Source: Mycolicibacterium celeriflavum (GTDB lineage Bacteria > Actinomycetota > Actinomycetes > Mycobacteriales > Mycobacteriaceae). Taken from it: a stretch of DNA of 64,000 nucleotides. Each line of letters begins with the position of its first letter. Position 1 is the first letter of the stretch. A program made the translations under genes and the position numbers. Below, piece after piece: positions 54,083 through 62,369 of the stretch. The notes under the pieces were generated by a model. It made no database searches. It was given only the letters and a program-made list of their open reading frames with translations, and was not told the DNA's origin. Where the stretch lies: assembly GCF_010731795.1 (NCBI RefSeq), contig NZ_AP022591.1, forward strand, positions 4,712,001 through 4,776,000. The letters run 5' to 3'.

Positions 54083-55056
54083 GATCCGCGCACTCTCGGG
54101 TCGAGCGCCGCATAGACGACATCGGAGAGCAGGCCGGCGAGCAGGATCATCACGGCGGACAAGATGGTGATCGCGGCGACGATGTTGATGTCCTGATTGC
54201 CGATACCGGTGACGATCCATTCGCCGACGCCGTACCAGCCGAAGATCTTCTCGGTGAACACCGCGCCGGTGACCAACCCCGCGACGCTGTAGGCGAATAG
54301 CGTCGCCATCGGAATCAGCGCCGTCCGGAGCCCGTGTTTGACCAGGGCTTGCCGTCGCGTCAGGCCCTTTGCCCGCGCGGTGCGGATGAAGTCCTGGCCG
54401 AGCACGTCGAGCATCGCGTTGCGTTGGTATCGGCTGTAGATCGCGATCGAGCCAAGCGCGAGCGTCATACTCGGCAGCACCAGGTGCTGCAACCGGTCGA
54501 CGAACTGGTTCCACGCGCCTTCGATGGGGTAGGTAGACGTCTCACCGGTGTACTCGAAGATCCGGACGCCTAGCACGTTGTTCACACCCAGCGCCGCGAG
54601 GATGAACAGGTTGGCCAGGACGAATATCGGTGTGCTGATCACCAGCAACGACAGCAGCGTGACCACGCGGTCGCTGAGCCGGTACTGCCTGATCGCACCC
54701 CACGCGCCGGCGGCGACGCCGATTATCGTGCCGACCACCGAGCCAATGATGAGCAGCCGCAGGCTGACCCCGACGCGTCGCCACAATTCGTCGGTCACCG
54801 GTTGCCCGCCGACGGTGACCCCGAAGTCGCCGCGGATGGCGCCGGACGCCCAGTGGACGTACTGCTCGAGCACCGGCTTGTCGAGTCCCAGCTCGACGCG
54901 TTTGGCGTCGATCACGGCCTGGGGCGGGCGCGGGTTGCGGCTCTCGAGGCTGTCGAGCGGATTGAACTGCCATGAGGCGAGCAGAAACACCAGAAACGAC
55001 GCCAGCGCCAGCAACACCAGGTAGTTGAGCAGTCGGCGCGCCAGGAACCGCGTCAT
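54079..55056 (-). CDS. oppB: Oligopeptide ABC transporter permease OppB
   Basis: A 325-residue permease. N-terminal MTRFLARRLLNYLVLLALAS, a periplasmic loop with ELGLDKPVLEQYVHWASGAI, and the EAA loop DFIRTARAKGLTRRQALVKHGLR are all typical. It is the first gene of the opp operon. ATG at 55054-55056 gives the standard start. The gene is divergent from the small secreted protein gene, and 203 bases of non-coding DNA lie between them. Confidence 0.95.
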   Translation of the reverse strand: MTRFLARRLLNYLVLLALASFLVFLLASWQFNPLDSLESRNPRPPQAVIDAKRVELGLDKPVLEQYVHWASGAIRGDFGVTVGGQPVTDELWRRVGVSLRLLIIGSVVGTIIGVAAGAWGAIRQYRLSDRVVTLLSLLVISTPIFVLANLFILAALGVNNVLGVRIFEYTGETSTYPIEGAWNQFVDRLQHLVLPSMTLALGSIAIYSRYQRNAMLDVLGQDFIRTARAKGLTRRQALVKHGLRTALIPMATLFAYSVAGLVTGAVFTEKIFGWYGVGEWIVTGIGNQDINIVAAITILSAVMILLAGLLSDVVYAALDPRVRGS

Positions 55057-55259
55057 GCGGAGTGTCCGTCCGTCGGCTGCATGCGCACAGGTTAGCCAGA
55101 CCGCGGATTGATATTTATCGCCGAGGAGGCGTGTCCCGGTCGTTTCGCCGGCCGCGGGTTCGGTTATCCAGCGAGGTAAGGACTCGACGACGAGCCTAAA
55201 TGCGCTGTTCGAGGCCACGGCGTTGGCCGCCGCGGCCACCAGACGACGGAGAGGTCCAG
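55057..55259. other. Divergent intergenic region between oppB and the small secreted protein gene
   Basis: This 203-base stretch must hold both promoters. I see no palindrome or clear -35/-10 pair other than the GGAGAGG ribosome site just before 55260. Confidence 0.4.
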
Positions 55260-55505
55260 GTGAACTCGAAACAGATCAAGATGTTCTCTGCGACGGTCGG
55301 CACCAGCGCCCTGCTCGCAATGGGTGCGTTCTCGGTGGCATCCAGCACTGCCGCTCAGGACGACACGACCGTCACGCCCGGTCCCGTGACAACCTCGGAG
55401 ATCACCACTGGCGAGACCATCACCGAAACGGTGATTCCCGAAGCACCGGAGACGACGGTCGTCACGCCGCCCGTGACCGCGGAACCGGCACCGACCATCG
55501 ACTGA
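55260..55505 (+). CDS. Small Thr-rich secreted protein
   Basis: An 81-residue protein starting at GTG 55260 after a GGAGAGG ribosome site. The N-terminal signal peptide (NSKQIKMFSATVGTSALLAM) ends near SSTAAQ at about residue 32. The mature part is about 50 residues of Thr, Val, Pro and Glu repeats (TTSEITTGETITETVIPEAP), so it is probably unfolded and extracellular. No known domain was recognised. It precedes the two-component genes by 77 bases and could be linked to them. Confidence 0.7.
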   Translation: MNSKQIKMFSATVGTSALLAMGAFSVASSTAAQDDTTVTPGPVTTSEITTGETITETVIPEAPETTVVTPPVTAEPAPTID

Positions 55506-55582
55506 CCGTTGCACATGCTGTTCACAGCCGGCACATAGGAAACACTCACATTCCGCTCATCGCGGCCGCCAATAATGGGGCC

Positions 55583-56335
55583 GTGTCCACGTCCCGTCCT
55601 TCAGCCGTCACCGAACCGGGTCGGGTCGTCATGCGCCGAGCCGACGGGAACCCGATTCAGGTACTGGTCGTCGACGACGAACCGGTGCTCGCCGAGCTGA
55701 TGTCGATGGCTCTGCGATACGAGGGCTGGAACATCGCGACCGCGGGCGACGGCGCATCGGCGATAGCGTCAGCCCGCGAAACTCCGCCCGATGTCGTGGT
55801 GCTCGACGTGATGCTGCCCGACATGAGTGGGCTGGAGGTGCTGCACAAACTGCGCGAGCAGACACCTGGGCTTCCGCTGCTGCTGCTGACCGCCAAAGAC
55901 TCCGTCGAAGACCGCATTGCCGGGTTGACCGCAGGCGGCGACGACTACGTCACCAAGCCGTTCAGCATCGAGGAGGTCGTGCTGCGGTTGCGGGCACTGC
56001 TGCGGCGCACCGGCGTGGCGAGCGAATCCGGAGGCGCCAAGATTCTCGTCGGCGATCTCGTCCTCGACGAGGACAGTCACGAGGTGACCCGCGGCGGTGA
56101 GCTGATCACCTTGACCGCCACGGAGTTCGAGCTGCTGCGGTTCATGATGCGCAACTCCAAACGTGTGCTGAGCAAGGCACAGATCCTCGACCGCGTCTGG
56201 AGCTACGACTTCGGCGGCCGGTCCAACATCGTCGAGTTGTACGTCTCTTATCTGCGGAAGAAGATCGACAGCGGGCGCGAGCCGATGATCCACACCCTGC
56301 GCGGTGCGGGGTATGTCCTCAAGCCCGCGCGCTGA
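55583..56335 (+). CDS. OmpR/PhoB-family response regulator
   Basis: A 250-residue DNA-binding response regulator. The receiver domain has D31/D32, the phosphorylated D75 (VVVLDVMLPD), T103 and K125 (DYVTKPFS). The C-terminal winged helix (EFELLRFMMRNSKRVLSKAQ, then DFGGRSNIVELYVSYLRKKI) ends HTLRGAGYVLKPAR. It resembles mycobacterial TrcR/TcrA-type regulators; which one cannot be fixed here. The GTG at 55583 is the assumed start; an ATG at 55631 is possible. It overlaps the kinase gene by 23 bases. Confidence 0.92.
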   Translation: MSTSRPSAVTEPGRVVMRRADGNPIQVLVVDDEPVLAELMSMALRYEGWNIATAGDGASAIASARETPPDVVVLDVMLPDMSGLEVLHKLREQTPGLPLLLLTAKDSVEDRIAGLTAGGDDYVTKPFSIEEVVLRLRALLRRTGVASESGGAKILVGDLVLDEDSHEVTRGGELITLTATEFELLRFMMRNSKRVLSKAQILDRVWSYDFGGRSNIVELYVSYLRKKIDSGREPMIHTLRGAGYVLKPAR

Positions 56336-57842
56336 CGGTGCGCGGATCCGCTCACCGCGGACCTGGTCGCTGCGGGCGCGGCTGCTGGCCTCGCAGATCG
56401 TGCTCTTGGCATTGGTGTGTGCGGCCGTCGGGATAGGCACCGAGCTTGCACTGCAACACTTCCTGATGAACCAGTTGGACGAGCGCCTGGCGGAGACGGG
56501 TCGACGCTCGTCGGGCCTGTTCGAGTTCGGCCCTCCGCCCCCGCCGCCCGGATTTCCGCGGCCCGGGTTCCGGCAACGCATGATCATCCGCGACGATCTC
56601 GGGCCGGGTCCCGCCTTCCTCAACGCGCCCGGGCAGGCAGCCCGCACGGTAGGCGCGGTGGTCTCGCGCGGCACCCCGGTAGACGCCGGGGTGATCACCG
56701 CCGACGGCACGCGCAGCGAGATCAGCGCTGACGCAGCGCAGCAGCTCGCACAGGTGGTGCCGGACACGCCGACGACCGTCGACCTCGAGGGGCTCGGCCG
56801 CTATCGGGTGATCGCGCTGCCCGGGCATCGACCCGGCGAGAAGATCGTGACCGGGCTGCCGACCTCGGACGTCGACGACACGCTGTTGACGGTCGCGATC
56901 ATCTTCTGCCTGGTCGGGGCGACCGCGCTCATCGTCGCAACAACGGCCGGGATCCTGATTATTCGTCGTCAACTTGCCCCGCTCGCAAGGGTTTCCGATG
57001 CCGCCCAGCAGGTAGCCGATCTCGAACTCGACCGCGGCGAGGTGCGATTGCCGACGCCGATCGTGAAGGTGGACCCGGCGAGCGCGCACACCGAGGTCGG
57101 CCAGCTGGGCTCGGCGCTGAACCGGATGCTGGACCGGATCGCGTCGGCGCTGTCCGCGCGGCACGCCAGCGAGACGCGCGTCCGTCAGTTCGTCGCCGAC
57201 GCCAGCCACGAGCTGCGCACCCCGCTCGCCGCCATCCGCGGCTATACCGAACTGGCGCAACGCAAACGCGACGACCTACCCGACGACGTCGCCCACGCGA
57301 TGAGCCGCGTGGAGTCCGAGACACGTCGAATGACCCAACTCGTCGAGGACATGCTCCTGCTGGCCAGACTCGACACCGGGCGGCCACTGCAGCGCGAGCC
57401 GGTGGATCTCTCCCGCCTGATCGTCGACACGGTCAGCGACGCCCACGTCGCCGGCCCGGAACACGATTGGTCGTTGGACGTGCCCGAGGAGCCGATAATC
57501 GTCGTCGGCGACGAGGCCCGTCTGCACCAGGTGCTCGCGAACCTGCTCGCCAACGCCCGCACCCATACCCCGCCCGGCACCTCGGTCACCATCTCGCTGA
57601 CCGTCGCCGCGGATCGCTCCGTGGTGCTGACGGTGGCCGACGACGGCCCCGGCATCCCCGCCTGGCTGCAGCCCGAGGTCTTCGAGAGGTTCGCCAGGGG
57701 CGACACGTCGCGCTCCCGTCGCGACGGCAGCACAGGACTCGGATTGGCGATCGTCGCCGCGGTCGTCAAGGCGCACGGGGGCGCGATCGTGGTGCACAGC
57801 CGTCCCGGCGAGACGCGTTTCGTCGTGACCATTCCTGGCTGA
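56313..57842 (+). CDS. Sensor histidine kinase of the two-component system
   Basis: A 509-residue membrane kinase. Helix 1 (LLASQIVLLALVCAAVGIG) and helix 2 (LLTVAIIFCLVGATALIVAT, near 190-215) enclose an extracytoplasmic sensor region with a Pro-rich stretch (GPPPPPPGFPRPGF). A HAMP domain leads to the H box FVADASHELRTPLAAIRGY with phospho-His 299, then the N box ANLLANARTHTPP, G1 DDGPGIP and G2 GSTGLGLAIV. It phosphorylates the preceding regulator. ATG at 56313 was taken as start, though GTG at 56304 is possible. The signal sensed is unknown. Confidence 0.93.
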   Translation: MSSSPRADGARIRSPRTWSLRARLLASQIVLLALVCAAVGIGTELALQHFLMNQLDERLAETGRRSSGLFEFGPPPPPPGFPRPGFRQRMIIRDDLGPGPAFLNAPGQAARTVGAVVSRGTPVDAGVITADGTRSEISADAAQQLAQVVPDTPTTVDLEGLGRYRVIALPGHRPGEKIVTGLPTSDVDDTLLTVAIIFCLVGATALIVATTAGILIIRRQLAPLARVSDAAQQVADLELDRGEVRLPTPIVKVDPASAHTEVGQLGSALNRMLDRIASALSARHASETRVRQFVADASHELRTPLAAIRGYTELAQRKRDDLPDDVAHAMSRVESETRRMTQLVEDMLLLARLDTGRPLQREPVDLSRLIVDTVSDAHVAGPEHDWSLDVPEEPIIVVGDEARLHQVLANLLANARTHTPPGTSVTISLTVAADRSVVLTVADDGPGIPAWLQPEVFERFARGDTSRSRRDGSTGLGLAIVAAVVKAHGGAIVVHSRPGETRFVVTIPG

Positions 57843-57860
57843 CCACCCCACCTCATTCCC

Positions 57861-57923
57861 GCCAGCGTGCGTGTTCGCACACAACACGCCGCGAGATCTC
57901 TGCACTTTGTGCACGCTCGCGCC
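57861..57923. repeat. Intergenic repeat copy A
   Basis: About 63 bp with outer arms AGCGTGCG and CGCACGCT-like TGCACGCTCGCG and a core CACACAACACGCCGCGAGA. It matches copies B and C downstream of canA. It lies between the kinase stop and the carbonic anhydrase gene. Confidence 0.6.
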
Positions 57924-58015
57924 ACGGCGCAGACATAGGTCGAGCCCCGGCAGACACGAGCTGCCACCGTCGGATCGTGGTGATTTTCTTCGGGGTCGCG
58001 GCACCGATGCAGGGC

Positions 58016-58021
58016 TATCGT
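58016..58021 (+). promoter_or_regulatory. -10 hexamer of canA
   Basis: TATCGT lies 7 bases before the ATG at 58028, favouring leaderless transcription. Confidence 0.45.
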
Positions 58022-58027
58022 CGAGAA

Positions 58028-58519
58028 ATGTCTGCGACCGATGAATACCTGAAGAACAACGAGGCGTACGCCAGCACCTTCTCCGGTCCATTGCCGCTGC
58101 CGCCGAGTAAGCATGTCGCGGTGGTGGCGTGCATGGACGCTCGTCTCGACGTGTACCGGATCCTCGGCCTCGGCGACGGCGAGGCCCATGTCATTCGCAA
58201 CGCGGGCGGCGTCGTCACCGACGACGAGATCCGCTCGCTGGCGATCAGTCAACGGCTGCTCGGCACCAAAGAGATCATCCTGATCCACCACACGGACTGC
58301 GGCATGCTGACCTTCACCGACGACGGCTTCAAGCAGCAGATCCAGGACGAGATCGGCATCAAGCCCGAATGGGCCGCCGAAGCCTTCGTCGACGTCGAGG
58401 AAGACGTGCGGCAGTCGCTGCGGCGGATCGAGGCCAGCCCGTTCGTCACCAGGCACGAGTCGGCGCGGGGCTTCGTCTTCGACGTCGCGACGGGCCGACT
58501 CAACGAAGTCACCCTGTAA
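58028..58519 (+). CDS. canA: Beta-class carbonic anhydrase CanA (Rv1284-like)
   Basis: A 163-residue zinc enzyme that interconverts CO2 and bicarbonate. The ligands are visible and at the same numbers as in Rv1284: C35 and D37 (VVACMDARLD), H88 and C91 (IHHTDCGM). R39 with D37 forms the catalytic dyad. ATG at 58028 gives MSATDEYLKNNEAYA, the standard start. It stands before the cys operon as in M. tuberculosis. Copies of an intergenic repeat flank it on both sides. Confidence 0.95.
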   Translation: MSATDEYLKNNEAYASTFSGPLPLPPSKHVAVVACMDARLDVYRILGLGDGEAHVIRNAGGVVTDDEIRSLAISQRLLGTKEIILIHHTDCGMLTFTDDGFKQQIQDEIGIKPEWAAEAFVDVEEDVRQSLRRIEASPFVTRHESARGFVFDVATGRLNEVTL

Positions 58520-58540
58520 CCCGCGGCGCCACCTAATCTG

Positions 58541-58602
58541 CGCGAGCGTGCGCGTTTGTAGCCGACACGCCGTCGAAAAGCAGCGCTGAACGCACGCTCG
58601 CG
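58541..58602. repeat. Intergenic repeat copy B
   Basis: Begins CGCGAGCGTGCGCGTTTGTA, has the core CCGACACGCCGTCG, and ends CGCACGCTCGCG, so it is itself palindromic at the ends. It lies 22 bases after the canA stop. Confidence 0.65.
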
Positions 58603-58607
58603 ACCCC

Positions 58608-58670
58608 GCCAACGTGCGCAAACCGTCGAGATTCCGCGGCGTGTCGTGTGCAAACACGCCCGCTCGCGCA
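58608..58670. repeat. Intergenic repeat copy C, inverted
   Basis: Its reverse complement starts TGCGCGAGCGGGCGTGTTTG and continues CACACGACACGCCGCGG, so it is copy B in opposite orientation. It lies head-to-head with B, only 5 bases apart. Confidence 0.65.
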
Positions 58671-58680
58671 GGGGGTAGCG

Positions 58681-58728
58681 CAGGAGGTCGCGCAGGACGT
58701 CGGGCAGGACGTCGGGCAGGAGGGGCGG
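58681..58728 (+). repeat. Four tandem 12-bp repeats upstream of cysD
   Basis: CAGGAGGTCGCG, CAGGACGTCGGG, CAGGACGTCGGG and CAGGAGGGGCGG follow each other without gaps, just before the cysD -35 box. The middle two are identical. Function unknown; the count could vary between strains. Confidence 0.7.
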
Positions 58729-58732
58729 AGCG

Positions 58733-58762
58733 TTGACAGCGGACGCAACCCCAGTGTCTAAT
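58733..58762 (+). promoter_or_regulatory. Near-consensus promoter of the cysD operon
   Basis: TTGACA (58733-58738) and TCTAAT (58757-58762) are spaced by 18 bases. Start of transcription should be near 58769, leaving a leader of about 45 bases. Confidence 0.7.
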
Positions 58763-58770
58763 AGCGGGCA

Positions 58771-58789
58771 ATGGTCATAAATATGGTCA
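58771..58789 (+). promoter_or_regulatory. Direct repeat in the cysD leader
   Basis: ATGGTCA occurs twice, 12 bases apart (58771-58777 and 58783-58789), directly after the predicted transcription start. It could be an operator, possibly for the Rrf2 protein encoded at the end of the operon. No experiment is known to me. Confidence 0.4.
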
Positions 58790-58814
58790 GTCCTACCAAC
58801 TTTACGAGGAAACG

Positions 58815-59747
58815 ATGACCGCGGTCAGCACCACCGAACAACTCAGCGCAGGGCGCTACGAGCTCACTCACCTGCGTTCCCTGGAAGCCGAGGCCATCCA
58901 CATCATCCGCGAGGTGGCCGCGGAGTTCGAGCGGCCCGTGCTGCTGTTCTCCGGCGGCAAGGACTCCATCGTCATGCTGCATCTCGCACTGAAGGCGTTC
59001 CGCCCCGGCCGGTTGCCGTTCCCGGTGATGCACGTCGACACGGGCCACAACTTCGACGAGGTGCTGCAGACCCGCGACGAACTCGTCGAAGAATTCGGCG
59101 TACGACTGGTCGTGGCCAAGGTGCAGGACGACATCGACGCCGGCCGCGTGGTCGAGACGATCCCGTCGCGCAATCCGATCCAGACCGTCACGCTGCTGCG
59201 GGCCATTCGCGAGAACAAGTTCGACGCCGCGTTCGGCGGTGCCCGTCGCGATGAGGAGAAGGCGCGCGCCAAGGAGCGGGTGTTCTCCTTCCGCGACGAG
59301 TTCGGCCAGTGGGATCCGAAGGCGCAGCGACCGGAACTGTGGAACCTGTACAACGGCAGGCATAACAAGGGTGAGCACATCCGCGTGTTCCCGCTGTCGA
59401 ACTGGACCGAGTTCGACATCTGGTCCTACATCGGCGCCGAGAAGATCAAGCTGCCGTCGATCTACTACGCACACCGCCGCAAGGTGTTCGAGCGCGACGG
59501 GATGCTGCTGGCCGTGCACAAGCACCTGCAGCCGCGCAAGGACGAGGAAGTCGTCGAGAAGACCGTGCGGTTCCGCACCGTCGGTGACGTCACGTGCACC
59601 GGCTGCGTGGAGTCGCGCGCCGCGACGGTCGCCGAAGTGATCGCCGAAACGGCGGTGTCGCGGCTGACCGAGCGCGGCGCCACCCGCGCCGACGACCGCA
59701 TCTCCGAGGCCGGCATGGAAGACCGCAAGCGTGAGGGGTACTTCTGA
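58815..59747 (+). CDS. cysD: Sulfate adenylyltransferase subunit 2 CysD
   Basis: A 310-residue ATP pyrophosphatase-type subunit of sulfate activation. The PP-loop LLFSGGKDSIVMLHLALKAF is near residue 48, with GHNFDEVLQTRDELVEEFG and the C-terminal GDVTCTGCVESRA also typical. With CysN it forms APS from ATP and sulfate. It overlaps cysNC by one base (TGATG). ATG at 58815 follows ACGAGGAAACG, a good ribosome site. Confidence 0.97.
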   Translation: MTAVSTTEQLSAGRYELTHLRSLEAEAIHIIREVAAEFERPVLLFSGGKDSIVMLHLALKAFRPGRLPFPVMHVDTGHNFDEVLQTRDELVEEFGVRLVVAKVQDDIDAGRVVETIPSRNPIQTVTLLRAIRENKFDAAFGGARRDEEKARAKERVFSFRDEFGQWDPKAQRPELWNLYNGRHNKGEHIRVFPLSNWTEFDIWSYIGAEKIKLPSIYYAHRRKVFERDGMLLAVHKHLQPRKDEEVVEKTVRFRTVGDVTCTGCVESRAATVAEVIAETAVSRLTERGATRADDRISEAGMEDRKREGYF

Positions 59748-61633
59748 TGACTCGCACCACTGAGCGGCCCGCGTCGAGCGCGCGGCCCGCCGCGACGCTG
59801 CTGAGGATTGCCACCGCAGGCTCCGTCGACGACGGAAAGTCCACGCTCATCGGACGGCTGCTGTTCGACTCCAAAGCCGTCATGGAAGACCAATTGGCCT
59901 CGGTGGAGCGCACTTCCAAGGAACGCGGTCACGACTACACCGACCTGGCGCTGGTGACCGACGGTCTGCGCGCCGAACGCGAGCAGGGCATCACGATCGA
60001 CGTCGCCTATCGCTACTTCGCCACGCCCAAGCGCAAATTCATCATCGCCGACACCCCCGGCCACATTCAGTACACCCGCAACATGGTGACGGGTACGTCC
60101 ACCGCGCAGTTGGCGATCGTCCTGGTCGACGCCCGCCACGGCCTGCTCGAGCAGTCCCGTCGGCACGCATTCCTGGCGTCGCTGCTGGGCATCCGGCACA
60201 TTGTGCTGGCGGTGAACAAGATGGACCTGATCGGTTGGGACAGAGAGCGGTTCGAGAAGATCCGCGACGACTTCCATGACTTTGCCGCACGCCTGGACAT
60301 TCACGACGTGACGACGATCCCGTTGTCGGCGCTCAACGGCGACAATGTGGTCACCAAATCCGACAACACGCCGTGGTACGAGGGTCCGCCGCTGCTGAGC
60401 CACCTCGAAGAGGTCTACATCGCCGGTGACCGCAATCTCGTCGACGTCCGCTTTCCCGTTCAGTACGTGATCCGCCCACAGTCCTTGGAGCACCACGACC
60501 ACCGCAGCTACGCAGGCACTGTCGCCGGCGGTGTGATGAAGGTCGGCGATGACGTCGTCGTGCTGCCCGCGGGCCTGACGTCGCGGATCGCGGCGATCGA
60601 GGGTCCGGCCGGACCGGTCGACGAAGCGTTTCCACCGATGGCGGTGGCGATCAGCCTCACCGACGACATCGACATCTCTCGCGGCGACTTGATCGCGCGA
60701 CCGAACAACCAGCCGCGAGTGACGCAGGAGTTCGACGCCACCGTCTGCTGGATGGCCGACGGATCCGCGCTCGAGCCAGGCCGCGATTACCTGATCAAGC
60801 ACACCACCCGCACGACCCGGGCCAGGGTCACGGCGCTGGACTACCGCCTCGACGTCAACACGCTGCACCGCGACAAGGAAGCCACCGCGCTCAAACTCAA
60901 TGAGCTCGGCCGCATCTCGCTGCGCACGCAACAGCCGCTGTTGCTCGACGAGTACAGTCGCAACGCGGCCACCGGCTCGTTCATCCTGATCGACCCGAAC
61001 ACCAACGGGACCGTCGCGGCGGGGATGATCCTGCCGCAGGTCACCGCGCGCACCTCGAGCCCCAACACCGTGCGCCACGAATCGCTGTGCAAGGCCGAGG
61101 ACCGACTGAGCAAGGGCAAGACCGTGTGGTTCACCGGCCTGTCCGGTTCGGGAAAGTCATCCGTGGCGATGCTGGTCGAGCAGAAGCTGATCGAAAAGGG
61201 CGTTCCCGCTTACGTTCTCGACGGCGACAACCTGCGGCACGGCCTCAACGCCGACCTCGGGTTCTCGATGGCCGACCGCGCCGAGAATCAGCGCCGGCTG
61301 GCGCACGTCGCGGCCATCCTCGCCGACTCCGGACAGGTGGTGCTGGTGCCGGCGATCAGCCCGCTCGAGGAGCACCGGGCCCTGGCCAGACAGGTGACGA
61401 CCGAGGCGGGCCTGGATTTCTTCGAGGTGTTCTGCGACACCCCACTGGAGGATTGCGAACGCCGTGATCCGAAGGGCCTGTACGCCAAAGCCCGCGCGGG
61501 CAAGATCACCCACTTCACCGGTATCGACAGTCCTTATCAGCGGCCGAAAGACCCCGATCTGCGCCTGACTCCCGACCGCGACCCCGAGGAGCTCGCCGAG
61601 ATGGTGATCGAGCTCCTGGAATCTCACCGGTGA
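59747..61633 (+). CDS. cysNC: Bifunctional CysNC: sulfate adenylyltransferase GTPase and APS kinase
   Basis: A 628-residue fusion. Residues ~15-430 are the EF-Tu-like GTPase CysN with G1 GSVDDGKSTLIG, G3 DTPGH and G4 NKMD. Residues ~445-628 are the APS kinase CysC with Walker A GLSGSGKSSVAM and the PAPS loop DPKGLYAKARAGKI. Together with CysD it makes PAPS from sulfate. The fusion is standard in mycobacteria. ATG at 59747 overlaps the cysD stop. Its stop overlaps the cysQ-like start by 4 bases (GTGA). Confidence 0.97.
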   Translation: MTRTTERPASSARPAATLLRIATAGSVDDGKSTLIGRLLFDSKAVMEDQLASVERTSKERGHDYTDLALVTDGLRAEREQGITIDVAYRYFATPKRKFIIADTPGHIQYTRNMVTGTSTAQLAIVLVDARHGLLEQSRRHAFLASLLGIRHIVLAVNKMDLIGWDRERFEKIRDDFHDFAARLDIHDVTTIPLSALNGDNVVTKSDNTPWYEGPPLLSHLEEVYIAGDRNLVDVRFPVQYVIRPQSLEHHDHRSYAGTVAGGVMKVGDDVVVLPAGLTSRIAAIEGPAGPVDEAFPPMAVAISLTDDIDISRGDLIARPNNQPRVTQEFDATVCWMADGSALEPGRDYLIKHTTRTTRARVTALDYRLDVNTLHRDKEATALKLNELGRISLRTQQPLLLDEYSRNAATGSFILIDPNTNGTVAAGMILPQVTARTSSPNTVRHESLCKAEDRLSKGKTVWFTGLSGSGKSSVAMLVEQKLIEKGVPAYVLDGDNLRHGLNADLGFSMADRAENQRRLAHVAAILADSGQVVLVPAISPLEEHRALARQVTTEAGLDFFEVFCDTPLEDCERRDPKGLYAKARAGKITHFTGIDSPYQRPKDPDLRLTPDRDPEELAEMVIELLESHR

Positions 61634-62361
61634 GCGATCACGAACTCGCCGGCCGCCTGGCCACGGCGGCCGGAGAGCTCCTGCTCGACGTCCGTTCGGA
61701 GCTGGCCGAGGCGAGTGAAGCCGAGCGTAAGGTGGCGGGGGACAAGCGATCCCACGACTTCCTCATGGAGGCGCTGGCCGCCGAGCGGCCGGACGACGCC
61801 GTGCTCTCGGAAGAGGGTGCCGACGACCCGGTCCGCCTGAGCGCCGCACGGGTTTGGATCGTCGACCCGCTCGACGGCACCCGCGAGTTCTCCGAACTTG
61901 GCCGCGACGACTGGGCGGTGCACGTCGCACTATGGGAGGCCGGTGAGCTCGTCGCGGGAGCGATCGCCCTTCCAGCGCAAGGTGTCACGCTGGCCACACC
62001 GACGGTCGACTCACCACCCGCTGGCCCCGACAAGCCCCGGATCGTGGTGTCGCGGACGCGCCCACCGTCGATCGCGCTCGCGGTGCGCGACGCTCTGGGC
62101 GGCACGTTGGTCGAGATGGGCTCGGCCGGGGCGAAGGTTGCCTCCGTCGTGCAGGGTCTTTCGGACGTGTACGTGCACGCGGGCGGCCAGTACGAGTGGG
62201 ACTCCGCGGCGCCGGTCGCCGTCGCCCGCGCTGCAGGCCTGCACACGTCCCGTATCGACGGGTCGCCGCTGATCTACAACCGGCCCGACCCGTTGCTGCC
62301 CGACCTCGTCGTCTGCCGGCCCGAGCTCGCCGAGGCGGTGCTGGCCGTCACGCGTGATTGA
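61630..62361 (+). CDS. cysQ: CysQ-like 3'-phosphoadenosine phosphatase
   Basis: A 243-residue inositol-monophosphatase-fold enzyme. Metal motifs are present: AVLSEEGADD, the IMP signature VWIVDPLDGTREF with D residues, and the C-terminal GGQYEWDSAAPVAVA. It should remove the 3' phosphate from PAP or PAPS, tuning sulfate flux. The overlap with cysNC supports this. In M. tuberculosis CysQ (Rv2131c) is elsewhere, so this is either a relocated copy or a second one. The GTG at 61630 is the start. Confidence 0.9.
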   Translation: MSDHELAGRLATAAGELLLDVRSELAEASEAERKVAGDKRSHDFLMEALAAERPDDAVLSEEGADDPVRLSAARVWIVDPLDGTREFSELGRDDWAVHVALWEAGELVAGAIALPAQGVTLATPTVDSPPAGPDKPRIVVSRTRPPSIALAVRDALGGTLVEMGSAGAKVASVVQGLSDVYVHAGGQYEWDSAAPVAVARAAGLHTSRIDGSPLIYNRPDPLLPDLVVCRPELAEAVLAVTRD

Positions 62362-62369
62362 CTGGGCAC

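Noticed and set aside
57861..58670. CRISPR array
   Set aside because: Only three palindromic copies, one inverted, with no regular spacers and no cas genes.
58771..58814. Cysteine-attenuator leader peptide before cysD
   Set aside because: Possible short frames here contain no run of Cys codons.
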